DNA of 33,268 nt from Duncaniella sp. (GCA_029056055.1 JAIDCC010000100.1:1-33268); one strand, 5' to 3'; positions 16,365 through 24,030 are shown, counted from the first letter of the stretch. The notes: generated from the sequence alone by a model not told the origin. Program-made: numbers and translations.

Positions 16365-18839
16365 TTATCGGAGCTCTGCCTGAAGTTTCTTTGTAAGGTT
16401 GGCGATGATTTTCTGCATCACGGCGTCAATCTGCTTGTCCTGGAGGGTCTTCTCGTCGTCTTGCAGGGTGACTGAGATGGCATAGCTCTTCTTGCCGGCG
16501 GGGAGGTTGGAGCCTTCGTAGACGTCGAAGAGGGTCACGTCGCGCAGCAGCTTGCGCTCGCTTTCGCGCACCACGGCTTCCACCTGGCCGAACGAGACGG
16601 CCGCGTCGAGCAGCAGCGCCAGGTCGCGCTTCACGCCCTGCGTCTTGGGCAGCGGGGCTAAGGTCACGTTGCGCTTGATGGCCATGTCTACGAGGGCGTC
16701 CCAGCAGAGTTCGGCATAGTAGACCTCCTGCTTGACGTCGGCCTTGGCGGCCACCTTGCGGCTGAGGATGCCGAGCGTGCCGAGAGGTTTGCCCGAACGG
16801 GTGGTGATGTCGAGACCGGCCGAATAGAGCGCCGAATCTGAAGGCGCCAGCTTGATTTCCGACGGATTGAGGCCGAGACGGGCGAAGATGTTGGCCACCA
16901 CGGCGCGAAGGTCGTAGACCGTGGCCTGTGCCTCGGGGCGCACCCACGATGCGGGGCGCAGACGGCCCGTCATCCAGATGGCCAGGTGCGATGCCTGCGA
17001 GTAGGGGGCGAGGATGGCTTCCTGTGTCGAGGCCACGTCGGGACGGAAGGTGTAGACGTTGCCAAACTCATACATCATCAGGTCGGCTTCCTTGCGGTTG
17101 ATGTTGTGGGCAAGGCTTTCAAGACCGCCGAAGAGGAGGGTCTGGCGCATCACGTTGAGGTCGTTGCTCAGGGGGTTGAGCAGGCGCACGCAGTTTTCGG
17201 CCGGATAGGGGGCGAAGTCGGTGTAGTAGGCCTCGGCCGTGAGCGAGTTGTTGAGGATTTCGTTGAAGCCTTCGCCGCAAAGCTGCTCCGAGATGAGCGA
17301 GCGCAGGCGGTTGTCTTCGTCGGCATGGCTCTTTGTGGTGAGGGCCGAATGGAGGGTCTCCGAGATTTCCACGTTGTTGTAGCCGTAGATGCGGAGCAGG
17401 TCTTCCACCACGTCGCACGGACGGGTGACGTCGACGCGATAGGTGGGCACGCGCATCTTCACGGCTTTCTCGCTCACTTCGGTGATTTCCATTTCGAGGC
17501 TGCGCAGGATGTCTACCGTGGTGTCTGCACCGATTTTCTTGCCGATGAGGCGGTCGGTGTAGTCAAAGTCGAGGGTCACTTCCACCGGCTCGACCACTTT
17601 GGGGTAGATATCTGCCACGGGGCCGGTGATGGTGCCGCCGGCGAGTTCTTTCACCAAAAGTGCGGCAAGCTTGAGCACGTAGAGACAGCCGTTGGGGTCG
17701 ACGCCGCGCTCGAAGCGGAACGAGGAGTCGGTCGACAGGCCGTGACGGCGCGCGGTCTTTCTCACCGAGGTGGGGTTGAAGCATGCGCTTTCGAGGAAGA
17801 TGTCGGTGGTCTGCTCGGTGACGCCCGAGTCGAGACCGCCGAACACGCCGGCTATACACATAGGCTCGGCGACGTTGCATATCATCAGGTCGCGCGAGTC
17901 GAGGGTATGTTCCACGCCGTCGAGGGTCACGAACTTCTCTCCCTCGCGGGCGTTCTTCACCACAATCTTGCCGCCCGCTATCTTCGCGACGTCAAAACAG
18001 TGGAGCGGCTGGCCGAGCCCCATGAGCAGGAAGTTGGTGATGTCTACAATATTATTAATGGGGCGCAGACCCACGGCGTTGAGCAGGTCGCGGAGCCATT
18101 TGGGCGATTCCTTGACGGTGACCCCCTTGATGGTGACGCCGGTGTAGCGGGTGCAAGCCTCGGGGTTTTCCACTTCCACGGCTATGCCTCCCTCGGCTTC
18201 GTCAAGCGCGAAGGCTTCCGTGCCGGGACGATGGAGCGTGCCGGCTCCCGGTTCGTCGTGGCGGAGCATCCAGGCGTTGAGGTCGCGGGCCACTCCGTAG
18301 TGCGAAGCGGCGTCGATGCGGTTGGGGGTGAGGTCTACCTCGAGCACGTAGTCCGACGTCAGCCCGTAGTATTCGGCGGCGGGAGTGCCGGGGGCGGCGG
18401 CGCCATCTTCAAGCACTATGATGCCGTCGTGCGACGTGCCGATGCCTATTTCGTCTTCGGCGCAAATCATGCCGAAGCTTTCCACGCCGCGGATTTTCGA
18501 CTTCTTGATTTTAAATTCCTTGTCGCCGTCATAGAGAGTGGTGCCTACGGTGGCCACGACTACCGTCTGACCGGCCGCCACATTGGGCGCGCCACACACT
18601 ATCTGCACTGCTTCTTCCTGACCGAGGTCTACGGTCGTGATGTGAAGGTGGTCGGAGTCGGGGTGCTCGACGCATGTGAGTACCTTACCGATGACGATGC
18701 CTTTCAGGCCGCCGCGGATGCTCTCCACCTCTTCTACCGACCCTGTCTCAAGGCCTATCGACGTGAGGGCCTCTGCGAGACGTTCGGCAGTCAGCTCTAT
18801 GTTGATGTATCTTTTGAGCCAATTATATGATATATTCAT
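16365..18839 (-). CDS. pheT: Phenylalanine-tRNA ligase beta subunit
   Basis: An 824-residue cytoplasmic subunit, close to the usual 790-830. The start MNISYNWLKRYINIELTAERL at 18839 is the conserved N-terminus. Domains in order: EMAP-like tRNA-binding domain (about 40-155), B3/B4 editing domain (about 210-390), B5 (about 405-475), a degenerate synthetase-like core, and the C-terminal anticodon-binding FDX-ACB domain (about 730-824, ending QKIIANLTKKLQAELR). With PheS it charges tRNA-Phe; pheS is not in the window. A promoter lies about 22 bases upstream and yebC follows. Confidence 0.97.
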   Translation of the reverse strand: MNISYNWLKRYINIELTAERLAEALTSIGLETGSVEEVESIRGGLKGIVIGKVLTCVEHPDSDHLHITTVDLGQEEAVQIVCGAPNVAAGQTVVVATVGTTLYDGDKEFKIKKSKIRGVESFGMICAEDEIGIGTSHDGIIVLEDGAAAPGTPAAEYYGLTSDYVLEVDLTPNRIDAASHYGVARDLNAWMLRHDEPGAGTLHRPGTEAFALDEAEGGIAVEVENPEACTRYTGVTIKGVTVKESPKWLRDLLNAVGLRPINNIVDITNFLLMGLGQPLHCFDVAKIAGGKIVVKNAREGEKFVTLDGVEHTLDSRDLMICNVAEPMCIAGVFGGLDSGVTEQTTDIFLESACFNPTSVRKTARRHGLSTDSSFRFERGVDPNGCLYVLKLAALLVKELAGGTITGPVADIYPKVVEPVEVTLDFDYTDRLIGKKIGADTTVDILRSLEMEITEVSEKAVKMRVPTYRVDVTRPCDVVEDLLRIYGYNNVEISETLHSALTTKSHADEDNRLRSLISEQLCGEGFNEILNNSLTAEAYYTDFAPYPAENCVRLLNPLSNDLNVMRQTLLFGGLESLAHNINRKEADLMMYEFGNVYTFRPDVASTQEAILAPYSQASHLAIWMTGRLRPASWVRPEAQATVYDLRAVVANIFARLGLNPSEIKLAPSDSALYSAGLDITTRSGKPLGTLGILSRKVAAKADVKQEVYYAELCWDALVDMAIKRNVTLAPLPKTQGVKRDLALLLDAAVSFGQVEAVVRESERKLLRDVTLFDVYEGSNLPAGKKSYAISVTLQDDEKTLQDKQIDAVMQKIIANLTKKLQAELR

Positions 18840-18860
18840 CTTTGAAAACCGATTTGACCG

Positions 18861-18868
18861 CAAAGTTA
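18861..18868 (-). promoter_or_regulatory. Promoter of pheT-yebC
   Basis: Minus-strand TAACTTTG is an exact -7 element, giving a leader of about 16 bases. No attenuator-like leader peptide is seen. Confidence 0.7.
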
Positions 18869-18961
18869 ATAATTTTTCGTGAGACTTCCACAGAAATCAC
18901 CGAAAAATCATCCTCCCCGCGCCTCAAAGAGTGTGCGCCCCCTCCGCCTCTACGGTTTTAA

Positions 18962-19003
18962 TTTTTGGTGGTGGGGCGGGCTTCAGCACGCCCGCGGCGT
19001 CTC
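18962..19003 (+). repeat. GC-rich hairpin repeat, copy 1
   Basis: It begins TTTTTGGTGGTGGGGCGGGC and ends GGCGTCTCC, enclosing a GGCGGGC/GCCCGC hairpin. It aligns with 19265-19306 at roughly 75-80 % identity by eye. Confidence 0.6.
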
Positions 19004-19195
19004 CGGCGCGCCTCGGTTTCCGGGTCCCCACCCCCGCGTCTCTGCTGCGCCCCGTCTCCGCGTCCCCGCCCGCGGCGTCTCTGCCGCGCCCAGTCCCCGC
19101 TGCCGCGCCTCAAAGGCGCTCCCCCTCCGCGGCAGCAGCGTTTGTCTTCGGATGGTTGCGTCTCCGCGTGCCGTTCCCGCCCTCGGCCCCGATTC

Positions 19196-19229
19196 CTCTG
19201 ATGGCTCTGATAGCTCTGATTCTCTGATG
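19196..19229 (+). repeat. Short tandem repeat (TCTGATGGC-like)
   Basis: Four imperfect units of 8-9 bases built on TCTGAT stand head to tail. Confidence 0.7.
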
Positions 19230-19264
19230 CCGCCTCCCTCACCCGTCCTCTTGGGTGCGTAGCC

Positions 19265-19306
19265 TTTTTGGTGGTGCGGCGAGCTTTAGCGAAGCCGTTG
19301 CGTCTC
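19265..19306 (+). repeat. GC-rich hairpin repeat, copy 2
   Basis: It begins TTTTTGGTGGTGCGGCGAGC and ends TTGCGTCTCC. The internal palindrome (GGCGAGCTTTAGCGAAGCC) differs in sequence from copy 1 but keeps a hairpin. Confidence 0.6.
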
Positions 19307-19414
19307 CCGAGCCCAAAAGCGCCCGAAAGCGCGCCCAAAGGCGCCGCCAACCGCGTTTCCTGTTTGCAAAATTACACCCCGCGCCCCATTCTCATCCAAT
19401 TCCAAATTCCCCAT

Positions 19415-20041
19415 TCAACATTCCCCATTCTCACTCCTCACTCCCTTAAACGTCATCCGATGATGCGGCGAAGGGCCATGCTCGGCTATCGCCTGACGGT
19501 GAGCCTCCGTAGGATACGCCTTGTTGACGTCCCAGCCATACTGCGGAAATTCCTTGGCCAGATTCATCATATATTCGTCGCGGTGGGTCTTGGCAAGTAT
19601 CGAAGCCGCCGCGATATTGCCCAGCGTGGAGTCGCCTTTCACTATGGTCTGAAACGGCACGTCGCGCCACTGCGTGAAGCGGTTGCCGTCAACCACCACT
19701 CCGCCCGGCACCACGTCGAGCATGTCGAGCGCGCGGTGCATGGCCAGAATTGAAGCACGCAGAATGTTGATTTCGTCTATCTCGCGGGCCGACACCGAGG
19801 CCACGGCCCAACTGACCGCCTCAGCCTCGATGATGGGGCGCAGCATGTCGCGCTGCTGTTCGGTCAGCTTTTTCGAATCGTTAAGGAGGGGGTGGGTCCA
19901 CCCGTCGGGAAGAATGACGGCCGCGGCAAACACCGGACCGGCCAGACAGCCGCGCCCCGCTTCGTCGCAGCCCGCCTCAAGTATGAAGGGCGTCGTGGCT
20001 GCCGGGAGGGGCGATTGCTGACGTCGGGGCTTACTGCTCAT
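19415..20041 (-). CDS. rnhB: Ribonuclease HII
   Basis: A 208-residue cytoplasmic enzyme that removes ribonucleotides and RNA primers from DNA hybrids. [14 protein letters not shown] (about residues 24-37) carries the catalytic Asp-Glu pair and the GRG motif; further acidic residues are in VVVDGNRF and [21 protein letters not shown]. The core ends at HHRMTF; the last nine residues ([10 protein letters not shown] is the visible tail) are encoded by a non-coding-type repeat, which supplies the stop codon. Its start overlaps the stop region of the response-regulator gene by 11 bases, so translation is probably coupled. Confidence 0.95.
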   Translation of the reverse strand: MSSKPRRQQSPLPAATTPFILEAGCDEAGRGCLAGPVFAAAVILPDGWTHPLLNDSKKLTEQQRDMLRPIIEAEAVSWAVASVSAREIDEINILRASILAMHRALDMLDVVPGGVVVDGNRFTQWRDVPFQTIVKGDSTLGNIAAASILAKTHRDEYMMNLAKEFPQYGWDVNKAYPTEAHRQAIAEHGPSPHHRMTFKGVRSENGEC

Positions 20042-20732
20042 CTACGAAGCCATATCCGAGGCCCGAGCGGTTGACGAGGTTCTTGCTGTAGCCCGAAAGT
20101 TTCTTGCGCAGACGCGAGATGTTCACGTCCACCAGGCGGGGGTTGGTGAGCTCTTCGCCCGGCCATGCCTCGGCAAATATTTCCTCGCGCTTGAAGAGGC
20201 GGTTGCGCGAGCGCAGCAACAGCTTGAGTATTGAAAATTCCGTCGGCGAGAGCGACACGGTTTCGCCGTCGATGAGGAGACCGTGCGAGTCGACGTTGAG
20301 GATGAGGGTGCGATATTCTATGACGCGTGAGTTCATCGCCGGACGCATGTTGCGGTGGCGGCGGAGTATCGAGCGGATGCGGGCTATCATCTCGCGCAGC
20401 GAGAAGGGTTTCACCACGTAGTCGTCGGCCCCGGCGTTGAGGCCCTCGATAATGTCGGTTTCGCTGTCGAGCTGCGAGCAAATCATCACCGGGATGTGGG
20501 CCGTCATCGGGTCTTCCTTCACGATGTTGAGAAAGTCGAAGCCGCTGTGCTTGCCAGGCAGTTCTATCTCTGTGATGACGAGTTGATACGTGTCAAGGTT
20601 GAGGCGCAGCGCGGCTTCGGCATCGGCCACCACCTCCACGTCATATCCCTCGCTACGCAGATTCTCTTTCAGCAGAGAGGCTATCGTTGCGTCTTTTTCG
20701 ACAATCAGTATGTTTGGATTGGTAGTGTTCAC
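20031..20732 (-). CDS. Atypical OmpR-family response regulator
   Basis: A 233-residue protein with a receiver domain (about 6-120) and a winged-helix DNA-binding domain (about 135-230, including [19 protein letters not shown] and [12 protein letters not shown], ending GLGYGF). The phosphoacceptor Asp is replaced by Glu55 (codon at 20568-20570, in VITEIELPG). The acidic pocket has Glu12 followed by Lys13 where an Asp is expected. Ser86 and Lys108 (VVKPFS) are kept. Such a receiver is probably not phosphorylated and may be permanently active or controlled otherwise. No histidine kinase gene is nearby. It is co-transcribed with rnhB. Confidence 0.93.
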   Translation of the reverse strand: MNTTNPNILIVEKDATIASLLKENLRSEGYDVEVVADAEAALRLNLDTYQLVITEIELPGKHSGFDFLNIVKEDPMTAHIPVMICSQLDSETDIIEGLNAGADDYVVKPFSLREMIARIRSILRRHRNMRPAMNSRVIEYRTLILNVDSHGLLIDGETVSLSPTEFSILKLLLRSRNRLFKREEIFAEAWPGEELTNPRLVDVNISRLRKKLSGYSKNLVNRSGLGYGFVDEQ

Positions 20733-20808
20733 GGTGCAAGCGGTTTTTCTTCGTCAGATTCGACTGGTTTTAAGCGCTCTTTTTTACGAGCGTCGCTTTT
20801 GTTTGTTG

Positions 20809-20816
20809 CAAATTTA
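20809..20816 (-). promoter_or_regulatory. Promoter of the response regulator-rnhB pair
   Basis: Minus-strand TAAATTTG is an exact -7 element. The leader of about 70 bases holds a small hairpin (GCGCTC/GAGCGC near 20775-20795). Confidence 0.6.
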
Positions 20817-20881
20817 GTGATTTTTACGCAGTCTGCAAAATCTGTCACCAAATTGTAGACGAATTGCAATAACATTGTAAA

Positions 20882-20926
20882 AAAGAGACTTTGCCCTTCC
20901 GCCGGAGCGGGGGCAAAGCCTCTCTT
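20882..20926 (-). terminator. Terminator of the capsid-like operon
   Basis: The stem is AAGAG-A-CTTTGCCC facing GGGCAAAG-C-CTCTT, with one opposed mismatch. On the minus strand it runs into TTTTTTAC. It lies about 50 bases past the capsid-like stop codon. Confidence 0.87.
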
Positions 20927-20931
20927 TAAGC

Positions 20932-20963
20932 ATGTGTTCGAAATTATTTAACACATACTTACC
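20932..20963 (-). repeat. Type D hairpin repeat
   Basis: ATGTGTT (20932-20938) pairs with AACACAT (20950-20956), followed by ACTTACC. The first 20 bases match the GH28 leader repeat at 3821-3840 with one difference. Confidence 0.6.
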
Positions 20964-20976
20964 TACACCTTAGGCG

Positions 20977-22149
20977 TCACGCCTCGGGCACGATGCGCAT
21001 GTGGGCGTCGGGATAGCGAAGCACCAGACACGAGGCTTCGGTGAGCACCACGGCCTCGGTGTTTCTCACGCCCTGCTTGCGGAAAGAGATGCGTTCGGCC
21101 GAGAGGGGCACGTGGACATACTTCGTCAGGTATTCGGGGTCTATCACCATGCCGGCGTCCGGCATTCCGCACATGTCGAACACCTCCGAAAGCACCACGT
21201 AGAGGGTGCCGAATTTCGACACTATCGTCTGGAAATCTATCCCCCAGTGGGTGGTGGTCTCCGAGCTGAGCACCACGCGCTGATGCTCGAGGTTGCTCAG
21301 CTTTTCGATGAGTCCCGAGCCTGCGAGGAGCACCTTGCGCTTCGAGCCGCCGGCGTTGGTGAACGCCTTGCGCATCATGGCGTTGAGGGTCTCGCCGGTC
21401 ATCGCACTGTAGCCGAATTCTCCCTTGGCCTGATTCCAGATGCCGCCCGCAAGGAGCACTTCCTCGCCGTCGGGTCGACGCAGACGCTGGCGGATGCCGA
21501 AGAGGTAGGAGCGCTCGATGCCGAGGCGCATGTCCATGATGGCCATCTCTTCCTGGTCGTTGAACGTCCAGCCCACTTCTTTGTCGGCAAGACGGTGGTA
21601 GAAGCTTTCTTCTATCTGGGTCTTGAAGATTTGACAGAGGTTGAAGTCCTTGTTGGGCAAGGTGGTGTGTATCGAGGTCTGCACGTCGAGCTCGCCGGCA
21701 GCGCGCCCCATTCTCACCACTTTTGCGCCCACGGCTATGGCGGGAAGGTCGTAGGGATAGGTGCCCACGGGGATAAGTTTGAGCGTGGTCCCCTCGATTT
21801 CGTTGATGTAGCCCACCACGGCCTTGCCTCCTGCCGTGGCTGCGGGGATGACGATGGTTTCCGAGGGCGAGAATATCGACGAGGTTTTCACCTTGATGTT
21901 CACCACGTTGCCCTGCTGGATGCGTTTCTGTTCGGCCACGGCTTCGGTCACTTCCGACGAGGGGTCTTTCATGCGGGCCGAGTAGAATTCTACCTGCATC
22001 GAGCTACACTTGCGTGCGCCGGCGAAGCGTGAAATCTGGTCGAGAGGGGTGGCGGCGGGGCGGATTTTCACCACGCGGCTGTCGATGTTGTTGTGGAGCA
22101 GTTCGGGCGAAAGGCTCTTCGATACGGGAAAGGTTAAAGGTGCTGACAT
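20977..22149 (-). CDS. Phage major-capsid-like protein (SU10/DUF5309-like, HK97 fold suspected)
   Basis: A 390-residue protein without signal peptide or membrane helix. The arrangement resembles SU10-type major capsid proteins: an N-terminal arm, a central helical stretch (IFKTQIEESFYHRLADKEVGW... then MAIMDMRLGIERSYLFGIRQ, about 180-235), MTGETLNAMMRKAFTNAGGSKRKVLLAG, then a beta-rich C-terminal part (IVSKFGTLYVVLSEVFDMCG, VIDPEYLTKYVHVPL). The assignment is from recalled family pattern, not a search. No terminase, portal, protease or tail gene is in the window. It has an upstream partner gene, its own promoter and a terminator, so it looks like a standing cellular operon or prophage relic. 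Alternative: an encapsulin-like compartment shell. Confidence 0.6.
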   Translation of the reverse strand: MSAPLTFPVSKSLSPELLHNNIDSRVVKIRPAATPLDQISRFAGARKCSSMQVEFYSARMKDPSSEVTEAVAEQKRIQQGNVVNIKVKTSSIFSPSETIVIPAATAGGKAVVGYINEIEGTTLKLIPVGTYPYDLPAIAVGAKVVRMGRAAGELDVQTSIHTTLPNKDFNLCQIFKTQIEESFYHRLADKEVGWTFNDQEEMAIMDMRLGIERSYLFGIRQRLRRPDGEEVLLAGGIWNQAKGEFGYSAMTGETLNAMMRKAFTNAGGSKRKVLLAGSGLIEKLSNLEHQRVVLSSETTTHWGIDFQTIVSKFGTLYVVLSEVFDMCGMPDAGMVIDPEYLTKYVHVPLSAERISFRKQGVRNTEAVVLTEASCLVLRYPDAHMRIVPEA

Positions 22150-22212
22150 AGTTGTAATAGTTTTAAAAATTAAGTATTTGTTATTTATTGAATTATGTTA
22201 CCTGTTCTTGTT

Positions 22213-22512
22213 TTAGTCGCAGCGGGCGTCCCACACAGACGGGCGCAGTCCCGAGAGCACGCGCGAGGCTTCGTCGTCGGCCTCTTCGGCATTTTCCGTG
22301 CGTTCTATTTCGAGCATTTCCCACAGGCCGAGGGGTGGCAGACCCAAGGGGTCGGGCGCGGGCGCCTTCTCTTCTGTTTCGGGGGTCGACTCCGGTTCTC
22401 CCGCAGGCTCTGCTTCAGGTGGAGTCGGTTCGGGCGACTGGTCGGGCGTGGTGGCCACGTTTTCGGGCGACTTCTGCGCCGCTTCGGCGAGGTTGAGATT
22501 TTCTTCGTTCAT
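22213..22512 (-). CDS. Small acidic Pro/Glu-rich protein, partner of the capsid-like gene
   Basis: A 99-residue, strongly acidic protein. Residues about 14-58 are a disordered Pro/Glu/Thr tract. The C-terminal third has PLGLPPLGLWEMLEIERTE, an amphipathic helix candidate, then an acidic stretch and LRPSVWDARCD. No signal peptide. The start is supported by a promoter about 29 bases upstream. The gene precedes the capsid-like gene by 63 bases on the same strand. By position and composition it could be a scaffold, head-associated or cargo protein; this is inference and I recognise no family. Confidence 0.65.
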   Translation of the reverse strand: MNEENLNLAEAAQKSPENVATTPDQSPEPTPPEAEPAGEPESTPETEEKAPAPDPLGLPPLGLWEMLEIERTENAEEADDEASRVLSGLRPSVWDARCD

Positions 22513-22540
22513 TGCTGTTTCGTGTTTGAGGTTTACACTG

Positions 22541-22548
22541 CAAAATTA
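22541..22548 (-). promoter_or_regulatory. Promoter of the capsid-like operon
   Basis: Minus-strand TAATTTTG is an exact -7 element, giving a leader of about 23 bases. Confidence 0.65.
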
Positions 22549-22656
22549 CTGCCGCCGGAGGCCCTCGATAGTGCGATTATGACGAAACGCGCATCAAAAA
22601 CATCATTTTTTTCGCCCGCACCCCCTCGCGCCGCCCCAACTATCGAAAAATTTCAC

Positions 22657-22664
22657 TACCTTTG
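22657..22664 (+). promoter_or_regulatory. Promoter of the SGNH esterase gene
   Basis: TACCTTTG is an exact -7 element, giving a leader of about 67 bases that contains the repeat at 22685-22715. Confidence 0.65.
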
Positions 22665-22684
22665 CGAAATACAACCCATATTTC

Positions 22685-22715
22685 TATTTCACCGTAAAAA
22701 AGTTTAAACAACTTC
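22685..22715 (+). repeat. Solo type B terminal repeat in the esterase leader
   Basis: These 31 bases, including AAAAAAGTTTAAACAACTTC, are identical to the complement of 7524-7554 at the type B element. The rest of that element is absent here. Confidence 0.85.
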
Positions 22716-22736
22716 ATATTTCCCCTTACCTTTCGG

Positions 22737-23816
22737 ATGAAACTCATCTATTCGCTCGCCTTGACGGCCTCTCTCCTCGCTTCAGCCACCTCTTGCCGCG
22801 ACAATTCGCCGGTCGAGGTCGGCGCCGACTCTCCCTACATCCACTACATGGGACGCCTCGACCGCACCAACCCCGCCGAGCCCGCATTCTCCTTCCCGGG
22901 CACTACGGCCATGCTTTCGTTCGAGGCCGACTCCGTGGCCATGCACGTCTCGCCCGGAAGCGGCTACTTCGTGGTCGAAATCGACTCGCTCGCCCCGCAG
23001 AAGGTGTGCTTCGACCCCACCGACTCGGTGATGACCCTCGGACGCGACCTCGGCGAAGGCCTCCACAACCTCCGCGTCACCTACTGCATCGAAGGCTACG
23101 AGAAGTCGCCCCGCTGGCGTGGCTTCACGCTCAGCCCCGGCGCCAAACTCCACGAACCCGCGGTGCCCCAAGGCCCGAAAATCGAATTCATCGGCAATTC
23201 CATCACCTGCGGCTACGGCACCGATGCCGAAGGTCCCGAAATTCATTTCAGCTACGACACCGAAAACCATTGTCTGAGCTACGCCCACCAGACCGCCCGA
23301 CTGCTCGATGCCGACTACTACGTCGTGGCGCGCTCGGGCAGCGGCATCTATCGCAACTACAACGGCCCGCGCGAGGGGTCGCCCGACGGCACCATTCCAT
23401 CCGAGTATGACAACACGCTCATCTATTGCCCCGACGTCAAGTGGGACTTCTCCACTTGGCAGCCCGACGTGGTGTGCATCAATCTCGGCACCAACGACAC
23501 GTCGCTCGGCAATTACGACATCGCTCTCTTCGGCGAACGCTACGGCGAGTTTCTCTCTCATCTGCGCAGCGTCTACCCCGACGCGAAATTCGTGCTCCTC
23601 ACCGGTTCTATGCTCCACGGCAAAGCCCTCGACGATGTGCGTCACACTCTCGACTCGCTCGCTGCCTCCCGCCCCGGAGTGATGCGCTTCGATATGTCTG
23701 AAGAGACGGGCGAACTCGGCTACGGCGCCGACTATCACCCCTCGCCCCGACGCGCTGCCCTCAACGCCGTCGAACTCTCGCAATTCATTGCCAACGAGGT
23801 GCTCCCCTCCAACTAA
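22737..23816 (+). CDS. SGNH/GDSL acetylesterase lipoprotein, carbohydrate esterase family 2-like
   Basis: A 359-residue protein. The signal peptide ends in SATSC, with the lipidated Cys at residue 20, followed by RDNSP. Residues about 30-135 form a jelly-roll-like domain, and about 148-359 the SGNH hydrolase. Block I is FIGNSITCGYG with nucleophile Ser155; block III is NLGTNDTS; block V is ADYHPSPRR with the catalytic His. This two-domain layout is typical of CE2 enzymes that remove acetyl groups from xylan or other plant glycans. It likely acts at the cell surface or in the periplasm. The last codons and stop lie in a 30-bp unit that is repeated directly downstream. Confidence 0.88.
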   Translation: MKLIYSLALTASLLASATSCRDNSPVEVGADSPYIHYMGRLDRTNPAEPAFSFPGTTAMLSFEADSVAMHVSPGSGYFVVEIDSLAPQKVCFDPTDSVMTLGRDLGEGLHNLRVTYCIEGYEKSPRWRGFTLSPGAKLHEPAVPQGPKIEFIGNSITCGYGTDAEGPEIHFSYDTENHCLSYAHQTARLLDADYYVVARSGSGIYRNYNGPREGSPDGTIPSEYDNTLIYCPDVKWDFSTWQPDVVCINLGTNDTSLGNYDIALFGERYGEFLSHLRSVYPDAKFVLLTGSMLHGKALDDVRHTLDSLAASRPGVMRFDMSEETGELGYGADYHPSPRRAALNAVELSQFIANEVLPSN

Positions 23817-23854
23817 CCGTCATTCGAGGTGCTCCCCTCCAAATAACCGTTCTC
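23795..23854 (+). repeat. 30-bp tandem duplication across the esterase stop codon
   Basis: Two adjacent units (23795-23824 and about 23825-23854) share CGAGGTGCTCCCCTCCAA and TAACCGT. The first contains the real stop codon, so the second is untranslated. Confidence 0.85.
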
Positions 23855-23866
23855 ATTACTATACAT

Positions 23867-24030
23867 AAGTAAGTCTTGCAAATTAGTTTATATCAAAGCT
23901 GAGATTTGATGTGAATGTAGTTTCGACTTACGACGAAGGCGTATAGCCGTAGCTCTATAACTGAGGAGCAAGTCGGAAATGCGTCACAGCAAATTCTGAT
24001 TTGATATAAACTAATTTTCAAGACTTACTT
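23867..24030 (+). repeat. Nested-palindrome element, type C, adjoining metH
   Basis: 31-bp terminal inverted repeats (23867-23897 and 24000-24030) start AAGTAAGTCTTG and differ at one position. Inside are nested stems (ATTTG/CAAAT; TTTCGACTT/AAGTCGGAAA) and an apical TATAG/CTATA hairpin. The layout matches types A and B although the sequence differs. The right end lies 6 bases before the metH start. No obvious target-site duplication and no coding capacity are seen. Confidence 0.85.

Larger units (their letters stand above)
18880..19414. other. Gene-free GC-rich repeat region between pheT and rnhB
   Basis: About 535 bases with very high C content and several overlapping open frames rich in Arg, Pro and Ser that resemble no protein; I call none of them coding. 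It contains repeated GCGTCTC-type words, two related hairpin units (18962-19003 and 19265-19306), a short tandem repeat (19196-19229), and an ATTCCCCATTC-type repeat from about 19384 that runs into the end of rnhB. Confidence 0.7.

Noticed and set aside
16986-18830. 614-codon plus-strand open frame opposite pheT
   Set aside because: pheT is unmistakable on the other strand; the plus frame is a codon-bias shadow.
18958-19350. Open frames in all directions in the C-rich gap, up to 130 codons
   Set aside because: Low-complexity Arg/Pro/Ser sequence, overlapping frames and repeat content point to non-coding DNA.
20977-22512. Complete prophage
   Set aside because: No terminase, portal, tail, lysis or integrase gene is present in the window and flanking genes are ordinary chromosomal genes.
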